Origin: Alphaproteobacteria bacterium UBA1301
Lineage (GTDB): Bacteria; Pseudomonadota; Alphaproteobacteria; Micropepsales; Micropepsaceae
Length of the DNA stretch: 64,000 nt
Reading direction: 5' to 3'
Assembly: GCA_002307725.1 (NCBI GenBank)
Contig: DBUB01000001.1
Location: forward strand, 1-64,000
Made by a program: the position numbers and the translations under genes. The notes under the pieces were generated by a model that saw only the letters and a list, made by a program, of their open reading frames with translations, was not told where the DNA came from and did not search any database. Shown in pieces: positions 24,587 to 34,351 of this stretch (its first letter is position 1; every line of letters begins with the position of its first letter).

Positions 24587-25507
24587 GTGGACTACGCCAT
24601 CAACGTCAAAGGTCTTACCAAACGCTTTGGCAAGAAAACCGCGGTCAACAACATCGCCATCGCCGTGCCGGAAGGCCAGGTGTGGGGTTTCTTGGGCCCT
24701 AACGGATCGGGCAAAACGACCACCATCCGCATGCTGTGCGGCCTCTTGAAAGCCGATTCCGGCGAAGGCACCTGCCTCGGCTATGACTTCCGCAGCCAAT
24801 CGGAAGAGATCAAACGCGAGACTGGCTACATGACCCAGAAGTTCAGCTTCTGGGAGGATTTATCAATCCGCGAGAATCTCGAATTTGTGGCGCGGGTCTA
24901 TGGCCTGCCGAACAAGAAGAAACTGGTCGACGCCACCCTGGAAAAGCTGGGGCTTACCAGCCGCCAGAGACAGCTTGCCGGGGAACTGTCGGGCGGCTGG
25001 AAACAGCGCATGGCGCTGGCCGCTTGCACCCTGCACTCGCCCAAGCTGCTGCTGCTCGACGAACCCACCGCCGGTGTCGATCCCAAGGCCCGGCGCGATT
25101 TCTGGAACGAGATTCACCGGCTGTCGGACGACGGTATCACGGTGCTGGTCTCTACCCATTACATGGACGAAGCCGAACGCTGCGACCAGATCGTGTTCAT
25201 TTCCTACGGCGATATCGTGGCGCAAGGCCCGGTGGCGAAGATCATTGCCGACTCCGGCCTCATCACCTTCACCATCGAAGGCGACGGCGCTCGTGAGCTG
25301 GCCGAGACCTTGCGCGGCCAACCGGGAATCGAATTCGTCGCTTTCTTCGGCGCCATGCTGCATGTGTCGGGCTATGACCGCGCTGCGCTCGAACGCGCCC
25401 TGCTGCCCTACCGCAGCGATCCCACGCTTGCCATCAAGGAAACCGCACCAAGCCTGGAGGATGTTTTCATCCAGCTTCAGGACCAGGCCGCGCGAGGCAA
25501 TTCATGA
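24587..25507 (+). CDS. ABC transporter ATP-binding protein (exporter)
   Basis: A 306-residue single-domain ATPase. Walker A is GPNGSGKTTT, the Q-loop lies in TGYMTQKFSFWEDLS, the signature is LSGGWKQRMALA, Walker B is LLLLDEPTAGVD and the switch His is in VLVSTHYMDEAERCD. It energises the ABC-2 permease encoded next. GTG 24587 after AAGGAG is chosen; an open stretch upstream is a shadow of the adaptor gene. The stop overlaps the permease start (ATGA). Confidence 0.95.
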   Translation: MDYAINVKGLTKRFGKKTAVNNIAIAVPEGQVWGFLGPNGSGKTTTIRMLCGLLKADSGEGTCLGYDFRSQSEEIKRETGYMTQKFSFWEDLSIRENLEFVARVYGLPNKKKLVDATLEKLGLTSRQRQLAGELSGGWKQRMALAACTLHSPKLLLLDEPTAGVDPKARRDFWNEIHRLSDDGITVLVSTHYMDEAERCDQIVFISYGDIVAQGPVAKIIADSGLITFTIEGDGARELAETLRGQPGIEFVAFFGAMLHVSGYDRAALERALLPYRSDPTLAIKETAPSLEDVFIQLQDQAARGNS

Positions 25508-26643
25508 CCGGCTATCGCTTCACCATCCACCGCTTCATGGCGGTGCTGCGCAAGGAAATGGTCCAGATGCGCCGGGACCGCATGACTCTCGGCCTTTTGA
25601 TCGGCATTCCGGTGATGCAGCTCTTCATCTTCGGCTACGCCATCAACATGGTGCCGCGCCACCTCGCGACCGTGGTGAACGTTGCCGATCCCGGGCCGCT
25701 CGCCAATTCCATGATCGCCGCCATCAATAATTCGAGCTACTTCGACATCATCAAGGCCACCAATTCGCCGGCCGTCACGCGCACCATGCTGGCGCAAGGC
25801 AAAGCCTCGTTTGCCATCACCATCCCGCCGAATTTCTCGCGTGACATCGTCCGCGGCGCCCGCCCCGATCTGGTGATCGAAGCCGATGCCACCGATCCGG
25901 CGGCCGGATCTTATGCCCTAGCGGCAATGAATGGGCTCGCCACGACCGCCTTGCGCGACGATCTGGTCGGCCCCTTGGCGGCGCTGGCGCCCAAATCGGC
26001 CCCCTTCAATGTGGTGGTGCATAATCTCTACAACCCGGAGAACATCACCCAATACAACATCGTGCCCGGACTCTTGGGCGTCATCTTGACCCTGACGATG
26101 GTGCTGGCCACCGCGATTGCGCTGACCCGCGAACGCGAACGCGGAACGTACGAAAACCTGCTCGCCATGCCGACGCGCCCCGTCGAGATCATGGTCGGCA
26201 AGATCACACCCAACATCTTCGTTGGCGCCTTCCAGGCGACGTTGATCCTGGTCTTGGCCCGCTATGTCTTCGATGTGCCATTCATCGGCTCGCTGGCCCT
26301 GCTCGGCATCACTTCAACGGTGTTCATCACCGCCTTGCTGGGCGTCGGCTACACCATCTCGACGGTGGCACGGAACCAGATGCAGGCGATGCAGATGACG
26401 TTCTTCTTCCTGCTGCCCTCGATCATGCTGTCAGGCTTCATCTTTCCCTTCCGCGGCATGCCGGGATGGGCGCAAGCGATCGGCGAAGTGTTGCCGATCA
26501 CCCATTTCCTCCGAATCGTCCGCGGCATCCTTTTGAAGGGCAACGGCGCCTTGGAAGTGTGGCCTGAAGTTTGGCCAATGATTCTCTTTTTGTTCGCAGC
26601 CGGGACCGTGGCCGTTCTCAGGTTCCGCCGAACCCTCGACTGA
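25504..26643 (+). CDS. ABC-2-type permease (exporter)
   Basis: A 379-residue membrane protein with one N-terminal segment (LGLLIGIPVMQLFIFGYAIN), a large periplasmic domain, and about five C-terminal segments carrying the ABC-2 features (ERGTYENLLAMPTRPVEIM; LPSIMLSGFIFPFRGMPGWA). It pairs with the ATPase and adaptor to expel drugs or other small molecules, resembling YbhS/YbhR. Only one permease gene is present, so the pump is likely a homodimer. Confidence 0.93.
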   Translation: MTGYRFTIHRFMAVLRKEMVQMRRDRMTLGLLIGIPVMQLFIFGYAINMVPRHLATVVNVADPGPLANSMIAAINNSSYFDIIKATNSPAVTRTMLAQGKASFAITIPPNFSRDIVRGARPDLVIEADATDPAAGSYALAAMNGLATTALRDDLVGPLAALAPKSAPFNVVVHNLYNPENITQYNIVPGLLGVILTLTMVLATAIALTRERERGTYENLLAMPTRPVEIMVGKITPNIFVGAFQATLILVLARYVFDVPFIGSLALLGITSTVFITALLGVGYTISTVARNQMQAMQMTFFFLLPSIMLSGFIFPFRGMPGWAQAIGEVLPITHFLRIVRGILLKGNGALEVWPEVWPMILFLFAAGTVAVLRFRRTLD

Positions 26644-26862
26644 AGGCAATTAAGGCCGGCACTGCGCGGTTTGCCGCAGCAACCCTAGCCATGGCGCAAA
26701 ACGGGCTTGTTGCGACTCGTTTTCACGATTACATCAGCAGCAAAACAACCCTGAACCCCTTGCGATTTGTCGCCATGCGTCACAAATTCCGCGCGGGTTA
26801 GAAGCGCCAGCCGCGCCATCCGCGGCATGGTTAAGATCGGGAATGGGGGACGATACGTCCGC

Positions 26863-28320
26863 ATGTCAGACCTGTCGCTGATTCTCCAATACGCCTTGGC
26901 GGTTGTATTGGTGTTGTTGGCCTTGCTCTCGGCACAGCTCGTGGTGCTGGGCTTCTTCCGCTTATTCAAACCGGCGCCGGAGTTGCGCCGCCCTCATCTG
27001 CCCGATGAAGCGCTGCCGCATGTGCTGGTGCAGTTGCCGGTGCGCAATGAAGGCGCGCTGGCGGTGCGGGTGGCAACCGCCGCGTCCCATTTCGATTGGC
27101 CCGCCGACAAGCTGCACATCCAGGTGCTCGACGACGGCGATGCCGAAACCCATGCCGACCTCAAGCGCGCCATTCTCGCCGAGGTACCGCCCGGCACCGA
27201 TATTGCGGTGATGAAACGCGGCGACCGCACCGGCTTCAAGGCTGGCAATCTCGCCTTCGGCCTCAGTCATTCCGACGCGCCGTTTGTTGCCGTGTTCGAT
27301 GCCGATTTCGCACCTGCGCCCGATTTCCTGCGGCAGACCGTTCCGGCGCTGGTCGCCGACAACGGGCTTTGCTTTGTGCAAGCACGCTGGGGCCATGCCA
27401 ATCGCGACACCAACTGGCTGACGCGCACCCAAGGCCTTTTGCTCGACTCCCATTTCGCGGTGGAACAGGAAGCCCGTTTCCGCGCCGGGCTGCCGATGTC
27501 GTTCAACGGTACCGCCGGCGTGTGGCGGCGCGAGGCAATTGAAAATGCCGGCGGCTGGACCGGCGATACGCTGACCGAGGACCTCGACCTTTCCATCCGT
27601 TGTGCTCTCAAGGGCTGGCGCGGTGCTTTCGTCAGCGATGTCGTGGCGCCGGGCGAACTGCCGGAGACCGCGGCCGCTTGGCGGGCGCAACAAGCGCGCT
27701 GGACCAAAGGCCATGCCCAATGCGCCAAGAAATTGCTGCCGAAGGTGTGGGCAAGCCATCTGCCGCTTGGCATCAAAGCCGCGATCACTCTGCAGATGTG
27801 CCAGTTTGGCTTCTATACCCTGGCATTCCTCTCCGCCGTGATCAGCCTGACGCTGATGTATATCGGCGCAGTTTATCTGCCAGCGGTTGGCACCCTCGGC
27901 CTGTTCGTCACCTTCTTCGGCATTGGCGCCTCGCTCACCTATGTTTGGCTCGGCCAGAAAATCCTTGGCCGCGATCGCATGATCGGCCTGCATCGCTCGT
28001 TGCTTCTGTCGATTGTGTTCCCGAGCGGGCTAGTGCTGTCCAACGCGCAAGCGACTTGGAACGCGTTCTTCGCCAATCCGAAACGCATGAACTTCAGCCG
28101 CACACTGCGGGCAGGCGAACGCTATGCCGGTGGCTGGCGCGGCGGTCCCGAACTTCTGGCCGGATTGTTCCTGCCGGTGTTCGCCTTTACCGAAAGCGCC
28201 TGGAGCGCCCCCTTCTTTGTCTTTGCGGTGACGGGCCTGATCTCGATCGGCGCCATGGGCTTTTCCAGCGCCGCCCTGCCGCCCTCCAGTGCGACACGGC
28301 TGATCGCCCCGAAAGACTAA
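26863..28320 (+). CDS. Processive GT2 glycosyltransferase, cellulose-synthase-like
   Basis: A 485-residue inner-membrane enzyme with a family 2 catalytic domain: Asp90-Asp91 (LDDGDAETH), DAD 146-148 (AVFDADFAPAP), TEDLD near 240 and QQARW at 276-280. These are the D,D,D,QxxRW motifs of processive synthases. There is one membrane helix at the N-terminus and about four at the C-terminus. It likely makes or extends a beta-linked polysaccharide or transfers a sugar to a lipid. No c-di-GMP-binding PilZ domain is attached. Start ATG 26863 has a weak ribosome site; ATG 26827 is an alternative. Confidence 0.85.
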   Translation: MSDLSLILQYALAVVLVLLALLSAQLVVLGFFRLFKPAPELRRPHLPDEALPHVLVQLPVRNEGALAVRVATAASHFDWPADKLHIQVLDDGDAETHADLKRAILAEVPPGTDIAVMKRGDRTGFKAGNLAFGLSHSDAPFVAVFDADFAPAPDFLRQTVPALVADNGLCFVQARWGHANRDTNWLTRTQGLLLDSHFAVEQEARFRAGLPMSFNGTAGVWRREAIENAGGWTGDTLTEDLDLSIRCALKGWRGAFVSDVVAPGELPETAAAWRAQQARWTKGHAQCAKKLLPKVWASHLPLGIKAAITLQMCQFGFYTLAFLSAVISLTLMYIGAVYLPAVGTLGLFVTFFGIGASLTYVWLGQKILGRDRMIGLHRSLLLSIVFPSGLVLSNAQATWNAFFANPKRMNFSRTLRAGERYAGGWRGGPELLAGLFLPVFAFTESAWSAPFFVFAVTGLISIGAMGFSSAALPPSSATRLIAPKD

Positions 28321-28546
28321 GCCCTCTCCGCTTCACGCATTCAGCACGTCCCCCGCGCTCCGCGTGCCACCGGAAAAGTCGTCGCGCGCACGCCGGCAAA
28401 AAGCCAGCGACCAACATCCACGACAAATTAATTCAAATTTTAGTCGATCAAATCCAATGCTTTGGTCTAACTTCGTTTTGAAAAAGGTTGATTAGAATCG
28501 TCATCACGGTCGCTGCGGATTGACGCGATCGAGGCGAGGATTGGTG

Positions 28547-29164
28547 ATGGTGGGGTCATTCGTTCGGCTGGCGGCGGCCGTCGCTCTTGGTATCGCGCTC
28601 GCAGGATGCGCCAGCGGCCCTGGTTATTCTGATCTTGAGGACGACAGCGGGCCCTCTGGCGGCCATCCGGTGCGGCCCCAAAGCACCCTGCAATGCGTGC
28701 CCTATGCCCGTGAACACTCCGGCGTCGTGATTTACGGTGATGCCTATACTTGGTGGGACAAAGCCGCTGGCAAATTCGCCCGCACGGCGAACCCCAGCGA
28801 AGGGGCCGTGATGGTGCTGTTCAACTATGCCGGTCCCAATCGCGGCCATGTCGCGGTGGTGCGCGAACTTATCGATTCTCGCACCATCAAGATCGACCAT
28901 GCCAACTGGCTCGATGACGGCGCCATCTATGTCGACGACCCGGTGCGCGACGTCAGCGCCGAAAACGACTGGAGCCAAGTGCGGGTGTTTAACCTCAGAA
29001 CCGGCACTTGGGGAGGGCGGATCTATCCGGTCCAGGGCTTCATCGGACCCGGACCTGATGCCGGCACCGACGATTTGCGTGTCGCCCAAAACCACACCAG
29101 CCGCGATGCCATCAGCGCCCTGATTGCCGAAGACGATCTGGCGGACGGTGATGGTAGCCATTAA
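28547..29164 (+). CDS. CHAP-domain lipoprotein
   Basis: A 205-residue lipoprotein (lipobox LAGC, Cys21) whose mature part is a CHAP amidase/peptidase domain: Cys50 in LQCVPYAREHSGV, then AYTWWDKAAGKFAR, and His101 in GPNRGHVAVVREL. CHAP enzymes cut peptidoglycan amide bonds or act as scaffolds. The acidic, Asp-rich C-terminal ~50 residues are extra. GAGGA precedes ATG 28547; a TTG at 28520 is less likely. It stands alone and its promoter region (28440-28540) is AT-rich. Confidence 0.85.
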   Translation: MVGSFVRLAAAVALGIALAGCASGPGYSDLEDDSGPSGGHPVRPQSTLQCVPYAREHSGVVIYGDAYTWWDKAAGKFARTANPSEGAVMVLFNYAGPNRGHVAVVRELIDSRTIKIDHANWLDDGAIYVDDPVRDVSAENDWSQVRVFNLRTGTWGGRIYPVQGFIGPGPDAGTDDLRVAQNHTSRDAISALIAEDDLADGDGSH

Positions 29165-29325
29165 GCGGGGCCCGTTTGGCCCCTAAAAGCCGCCCGTAAC
29201 ACCCCCAAAAAAACAATGTAATCAGTATCTTAATTTTTTTTATATTATTTGTGCCAAACCGCTTCCCAGCACATTGACGCTGCCGTAAGGCAGACTATGG
29301 TCCGCGCCCTCGCGAGACGAAAAAC

Positions 29326-31320
29326 GTGCCCCGCGCGTTCGAAAGACAGGCACAGACACCTGACCCGCCCGTGACCGACACCACCCCCCCAAAAATCCCG
29401 TCTGACGATCCGCTGGATGCGGTGCCCGCGATGGGCCCACATCACACGCAAGAAGTTCCCAACTTCAAGCGGAAGTGTTTCCTGACGCTGACGGCGCTCG
29501 GCGTCGTGTTCGGTGACATCGGCACCAGCCCGCTTTACGCTCTGCATCAGTCGGCACGGGCGGCCCAGCACCATGCCGCGCTGCAGCACGCGATCTTCGG
29601 CGTGGTGTCGCTGATCTTCTGGTCGCTGATCGTGGTGGTGACGTTCAAATACGTCACCCTGATCATGCGTGCCGACAACGACGGCGAAGGCGGCGAGTTG
29701 GCCCTGGCCTCACTGGCACACCGCGTTCAAGGCCTCGACCGGAGGGTCAAGATTGCCATCGGCGCCGGCGCCATTCTCGGCCTGTCGCTGTTCTTCGGCG
29801 ACGGCATGCTGACCCCGGCCATCACCGTGTTGTCGGCGGTGGAGGGTTTAAGCGCCATCAATCCGGGCTTCGACAAGCTGGTGGTGCCGCTGGCGCTTAT
29901 CATCCTGATCGGCCTGTTCGCCTTGCAATCGCGCGGCACCGCACAAGTCGGCCGGGTGTTCGGCCCAGTGATGGTGGTGTGGTTCCTGGTGCTGGCCGTG
30001 ATGGGCGCCGCCTCGATCTGGCAGACACCGCAAATTCTGATGGCGCTGTCGCCCCATTACGGCTTGATGCTGTTCATTGATGAGCCCTGGACCGCCTTTG
30101 TGGCGCTGGGATCGATCGTGCTGGCCGTGACCGGCTGCGAGACGCTCTATGCCGACATGGGCCATTTCGGCAAAGGACCGATCCGTGCCGCCTGGCTGTT
30201 CTTCGTGCTGCCGGCGCTGTTCCTCAATTATTTCGGCCAAGGTGCAGCCCTGTTGCGCGCGCCCAACGCCTTGTCCAATCCGTTCTATGCGGTGGCCCCC
30301 GCGTGGGCCCATTTGCCGCTAGTGTTCCTCGCCACTATCGCCGCCTCGATCGCCTCCCAAGCGGTGATTTCCGGCGTGTTCTCGATCACAAGGCAGGCGG
30401 TGCAGCTCGGCATGCTGCCACGGATGGAAATCCGCCACACCTCGGCGACGGACTTCGGCCAGATCTATGTGCCGCGGATGAACGCGGTGCTGTGCGTCGG
30501 CGTCGTTCTGATCGTCCTCATCTTCAAGAGTTCGAACGCGCTCGGCGCCGCATACGGCATTGCGGTAACTGGCGAGATGTTCATCTCCACCATGCTGGTG
30601 GGCCTGGTTGCCGTGCGGCAGTGGAAATGGAATATCTGGATGGCGGTGCCGATCTTCGGACTGCTCGGGTTCGTCGACCTCGCCTTCCTCGGCTCCAATG
30701 CGCTCAAGATTGTCGAAGGCGGCTGGTTGCCGCTGTTTATCGCGGCATGCGTCTACACCGTTATCGGCACCTGGCGGCTGGGACGGCGCACACAGCTCGA
30801 CCGCCTGCGCAATGAATCGATGCCGATGAGTCTGTTTCTGGAGCGTGCTGACAAAACGCCGGTGCGCGTCGCCGGCACCGCAGTGTTCCTGTCGGCCCGC
30901 GCCGATTCGGTGCCGGGCGCGCTGCTCCACAACCTCAAACACAACAAGGTGCTGCACGAACGGGTTCTGATCACCCAGGTCATGGTCGACGACACGCCGT
31001 TTGTGGCGCCGGAAAAACGGCTCGACGTCGAAAAGCTCGGCAAGGGCTTTTATATCGTGCACATCCATCACGGCTTCTTCGAAACCCCGGACGTGCCCAA
31101 GGCCCTCATTGCCGCGCGCAAGTTCGGCCTCGCCGTCGATCCGGAAACGACGACCTTCTTCATCGGCCGCGAAACCCTGGTGCCGTCGGAACACTCAGAA
31201 CTGCCCACTTGGCGGCGCTGGATCTATATGCAGCTCGCCGCCAACGCGCTGTCACCGGCGCGGTTCTATCACCTGCCGCCGAACCGGGTGATCGAGCTTG
31301 GGGCGCAAGTGACGATTTAA
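29326..31320 (+). CDS. kup: Low-affinity potassium transporter Kup
   Basis: A 664-residue KUP/HAK/KT-family potassium importer that probably works with protons. The N-terminal signature is LTALGVVFGDIGTSPLYAL; about twelve membrane helices follow, then a cytosolic C-terminal domain from about residue 500. The first ~45 residues are Pro/Asp-rich and cytosolic. GTG 29326 is taken as start, without a strong ribosome site; GTG 29371 is another candidate. It converges on the RlmI-like gene with stem-loops between them. Confidence 0.93.
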   Translation: MPRAFERQAQTPDPPVTDTTPPKIPSDDPLDAVPAMGPHHTQEVPNFKRKCFLTLTALGVVFGDIGTSPLYALHQSARAAQHHAALQHAIFGVVSLIFWSLIVVVTFKYVTLIMRADNDGEGGELALASLAHRVQGLDRRVKIAIGAGAILGLSLFFGDGMLTPAITVLSAVEGLSAINPGFDKLVVPLALIILIGLFALQSRGTAQVGRVFGPVMVVWFLVLAVMGAASIWQTPQILMALSPHYGLMLFIDEPWTAFVALGSIVLAVTGCETLYADMGHFGKGPIRAAWLFFVLPALFLNYFGQGAALLRAPNALSNPFYAVAPAWAHLPLVFLATIAASIASQAVISGVFSITRQAVQLGMLPRMEIRHTSATDFGQIYVPRMNAVLCVGVVLIVLIFKSSNALGAAYGIAVTGEMFISTMLVGLVAVRQWKWNIWMAVPIFGLLGFVDLAFLGSNALKIVEGGWLPLFIAACVYTVIGTWRLGRRTQLDRLRNESMPMSLFLERADKTPVRVAGTAVFLSARADSVPGALLHNLKHNKVLHERVLITQVMVDDTPFVAPEKRLDVEKLGKGFYIVHIHHGFFETPDVPKALIAARKFGLAVDPETTTFFIGRETLVPSEHSELPTWRRWIYMQLAANALSPARFYHLPPNRVIELGAQVTI

Positions 31321-31333
31321 GAGCCCCCTTCGT

Positions 31334-31369
31334 CGCGCTTCGCGCGCCACTTCCCCCGCTTCGCGGGGG
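31334..31369. terminator. Two GC stem-loops between convergent kup and rlmI-like genes
   Basis: CGCGC-TTC-GCGCG (31334-31346) and CCCCCGC-TTC-GCGGGGG (31353-31369) are perfect hairpins in the 57-base gap between two convergent stops. They can serve as a bidirectional terminator. Confidence 0.6.
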
Positions 31370-31377
31370 CAGAAAAC

Positions 31378-32541
31378 TCAATCCAACGCATACACCAGCG
31401 CCTTTAGATAGGCGCTTTCCGGCAGCATCGGGTGGATGGGGTGGTCGGGGCCGGCGCCGCTGGCGCGGATCAGGCGCAACCGGCGGCCGCTCCGCGCGAT
31501 GCCGGTGGCACATTCGAACGCCAACCGGTCCATGCCGATATTGTGCGAGCACGAGGCAATAAACAAAAAACCTTCCGGTGCGGTGACCGCTGCCGCGAGC
31601 CGCGCCAGTTTGCGGTAAGCCTTGGCGCCGGTCTCGAGGTCCTTCTTGGCTTTGACGAAGGGTGGCGGATCGGCAATCACGACATCGAAGGTCTCTTTGG
31701 CCGCGCCGAGACGCTCGAGTTCTTCGAACACGTCGGTTTTGATGAAGCTGGCCTTGAGCTGACCCGCAGCGGCGGCTTCTTCGGCGAGCGCCACGGCCGG
31801 GGCAGAGCTTTCCAGGCCCGCCACATCGCGCGCGCCCGCTTTCGCCGCCGCCAGCGCAAATCCACCGGTGTAGGAATAGGCGTCGAGCACCGACTTGTCC
31901 TTGGCCAGCGTTGCCATGAAGGCGCGGTTGTCGCGCTGGTCGTAATACCAGCCGGTTTTCTGACCCGCCGCGGCATCGGCAAAATAGGTGACGCCGTTCT
32001 CTTCAATGGTGATGCGGCCCGAGCCTTCGGCTTCGACGTAACTTGGCAGACCTTCGAGACTGCGGGACGGGGCATCGGCGCGCAGAATGATGCGGTTCGG
32101 CGCCAGCACCCGCTTCAGCGCCGCCAGCAACGTATCCTTCAGCGCTTCCATACCGGCGGCGGTGATCTGCACCACCACGCTGTCGCCGAAACGATCGATG
32201 ACCAGACCCGGCAAGCCGTCGCCTTCGGCGTGGACGAGACGATAATAGGGCGCCGGATAAAGACTTGCGCGCAGCTTCAAGGCGCGGCCGAGTTTGGCGG
32301 CAAAAAAATCCTCGTCCAGCGCCACATCGGGCGCCGGATCGAACAGGCGCACAGCGATCAGGCTTTTCGGATTGAAGACGCCGGTCCCGAAGCTGCGGCC
32401 GTCATCGGCGGTGACATTGACCACCGCGCCGGGAGCCAGCCCCTTCGGCATGTCGATTTCGTTGGAGAACAACCACGGCGCACCGGCGCGCGCGCGTTTG
32501 CCTTCGCGGGGTTTCACCCGCAGCACAGGACGTGCCGTCAT
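31378..32541 (-). CDS. RlmI-like class I rRNA methyltransferase
   Basis: A 387-residue SAM-dependent methyltransferase with an N-terminal PUA-like domain (RVKPREGKRARAGAPWLFSN) and a Rossmann core (SVLDAYSYTGGFALAAAKAG). The motif DVVIADPPPFVKAKKD and a late Cys (LFIASCSHNIGMD) fit the RlmI family that makes 5-methylcytosine at position 1962 of 23S rRNA. The two conserved motifs support catalysis; the precise site is inferred. It follows the XRE gene by 25 bases in the same direction. Confidence 0.88.
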   Translation of the reverse strand: MTARPVLRVKPREGKRARAGAPWLFSNEIDMPKGLAPGAVVNVTADDGRSFGTGVFNPKSLIAVRLFDPAPDVALDEDFFAAKLGRALKLRASLYPAPYYRLVHAEGDGLPGLVIDRFGDSVVVQITAAGMEALKDTLLAALKRVLAPNRIILRADAPSRSLEGLPSYVEAEGSGRITIEENGVTYFADAAAGQKTGWYYDQRDNRAFMATLAKDKSVLDAYSYTGGFALAAAKAGARDVAGLESSAPAVALAEEAAAAGQLKASFIKTDVFEELERLGAAKETFDVVIADPPPFVKAKKDLETGAKAYRKLARLAAAVTAPEGFLFIASCSHNIGMDRLAFECATGIARSGRRLRLIRASGAGPDHPIHPMLPESAYLKALVYALD

Positions 32542-32566
32542 TGCGTTACACCTTATAGCGAAGAAA

Positions 32567-32821
32567 TCAGGCGATCTTCTTCTTCAACCGTATACCGCGC
32601 CCGCCGCCGGAGGACGAGGCACCGTCATTGATCAGTTCGATACCGGAAGTTTCCAGCGCACCAATCAATTTCATCAGCGAATCGACATTGCCGCGAATGA
32701 GGCCGTCACTGGCTTCCATGCGCTGGATCGTCGGCACCGACAGGCCGGCGAGCCCGGCAAGGTGGCGTTGATCGATTCCCAGCAGAGCCCGTGCGGCTCG
32801 AAGCTGCCCTGCGCTGATCAT
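32567..32821 (-). CDS. Small XRE-type helix-turn-helix regulator
   Basis: An 84-residue protein with a Cro/C1-type DNA-binding domain (ARALLGIDQRHLAGLAGLS; VPTIQRMEASDG) followed by a short region (MKLIGALETSGIELINDGA) often found in stand-alone XRE proteins. GAGGTGAATA precedes ATG 32821. It may control the downstream methyltransferase gene or itself. No toxin partner is adjacent. Confidence 0.85.
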   Translation of the reverse strand: MISAGQLRAARALLGIDQRHLAGLAGLSVPTIQRMEASDGLIRGNVDSLMKLIGALETSGIELINDGASSSGGGRGIRLKKKIA

Positions 32822-33005
32822 TATTCACCTCGGTTGCACTGCTATTAGCCGCCAAAAACCTGTAATAACGATGTCTATGATATCAACTATGCCGCTTTCA
32901 CACCCAACCGACAAGGGCGCACACCGCCACACACCGCGGCGTCCTGCAGGCTTCGGCCAAACACTTCAATCTGATAGAGATTTGATCACAAGTAAGGAAA
33001 ACCAC

Positions 33006-34319
33006 ATGCTGACCCGGCGGAGCTTGATCATCACAGCGGGACTGGCGGCGGGCGTTCAAGCAGCGGGCGCCAAACCGGTCCGTCCGTTCGTGCGCACCGA
33101 CGGCGCGCGCTTTCTCAAGGGCGGCAAGCCTTACCGCTATGCCGGCACCAACATCTGGTACGGACCTTATCTCGGTGCCCCCGGGGCGCTCGGCCATCGC
33201 GACCGGTTGAAGCGCGAACTCGACAATTTGCACAAGCTCGGCCTCGACAATTTGCGCATTCTGGCATCGGGCGAAACCTCGCCGCTCAAGAATTCGCTGG
33301 CGCCCGCCATTCACGGTCCTAAGCCGCCCGACAACGAAGATCTGCTCAAAGGCCTCGACTTTACCCTGGCCGAAATGGGCAAGCGCGGCATGACGGCCGT
33401 GCTGTTCCTCAACAATTTCTGGGAATGGTCCGGCGGCATGGTGACCTACCAGTACTGGACCAATGGCGGCCACTACATCAACCTTGGCGATCCCGCCCAT
33501 CCGTGGCCGGAATTCGCCGATTTTTCCGCCCAATTCTATGCCAGCCCCAAAGCGATCGCCCTCTACGAGGATTATGTCGCGCGGATCGTCGGGCGCACCA
33601 ATACGGTGACCGGCAAGCCTTATCGTGACGACCCTGCCATCATGGCGTGGCAACTCGCCAACGAGCCGCGGCCGGGCGGCACCGCCGCCAAGGCGCCATG
33701 GGAGGCGTTTTATGCCTGGATCGCGCGCTCGGCGGCGTTCATCAAGGCCCGCGATCCCAATCATCTGGTCTCAACCGGCAACGAAGGCGTGATGGGGTGC
33801 CTGGAATCGACCGACTGCGTGACCAAAGCCAATGCGTCAAAAGCGATCGATTACGTCACCTTCCATATGTGGCCGCTTAACTGGAGCTGGATCGATCCGG
33901 AAAAGCTCGACGCCACCTTCGACACCGGTCTGGCCAGGTGCCGCGCCTATATCGACACCCACATCAAGCTGGCGGCGGCGCTGAACAAACCGCTGGTGCT
34001 GGAGGAATTTGGCTTTCCGCGCGAAGACGGCCTGAGCGGTCCCGACGTGCCCACCCGCCATCGCGACCGGTTTTACGCCATGGTCTATGCCGCCGTGGAA
34101 GACAGCGCCAAGAAGCACGGGGCTTTTGCCGGGACCAATTTCTGGGCCTGGGGCGGCGAGGGCCGCGCGGCGCATCCCGATTATATGATGAAGCCGGGTG
34201 ACACCGCCTACGTCGGCGATCCGCCGCAAGAGCCGCAAGGGCGCAATTCGGTGTTCGACAGCGATGCCTCCACGATCGCGGTGATCAAGGCCCATGTCGC
34301 GGCGCTGAAGGCGCTGTAA
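33006..34319 (+). CDS. GH5-type mannan endo-1,4-beta-mannosidase-like enzyme
   Basis: A 437-residue exported glycosidase. The N-terminus is a Tat-like signal (MLTRRSLIITAGLAAGVQAA). The clan A barrel has the acid/base Glu220 in WQLANEPRPGG and the nucleophile Glu334 in LVLEEFGFPRED; other conserved segments are GTNIWYGPYLG and FLNNFWEWSGGMVTYQYW. These match GH5 subfamily 7 mannanases that cut mannan or glucomannan chains. AAGGAAAACCAC precedes ATG 33006. It neighbours a TetR gene and a propeller glycosidase at the edge of the carbohydrate region but has no copy of the AT-rich motif found further right. Confidence 0.85.
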   Translation: MLTRRSLIITAGLAAGVQAAGAKPVRPFVRTDGARFLKGGKPYRYAGTNIWYGPYLGAPGALGHRDRLKRELDNLHKLGLDNLRILASGETSPLKNSLAPAIHGPKPPDNEDLLKGLDFTLAEMGKRGMTAVLFLNNFWEWSGGMVTYQYWTNGGHYINLGDPAHPWPEFADFSAQFYASPKAIALYEDYVARIVGRTNTVTGKPYRDDPAIMAWQLANEPRPGGTAAKAPWEAFYAWIARSAAFIKARDPNHLVSTGNEGVMGCLESTDCVTKANASKAIDYVTFHMWPLNWSWIDPEKLDATFDTGLARCRAYIDTHIKLAAALNKPLVLEEFGFPREDGLSGPDVPTRHRDRFYAMVYAAVEDSAKKHGAFAGTNFWAWGGEGRAAHPDYMMKPGDTAYVGDPPQEPQGRNSVFDSDASTIAVIKAHVAALKAL

Positions 34320-34351
34320 TTGCTGGTTTGCCGCGTTTCCGGAAAGGCGCG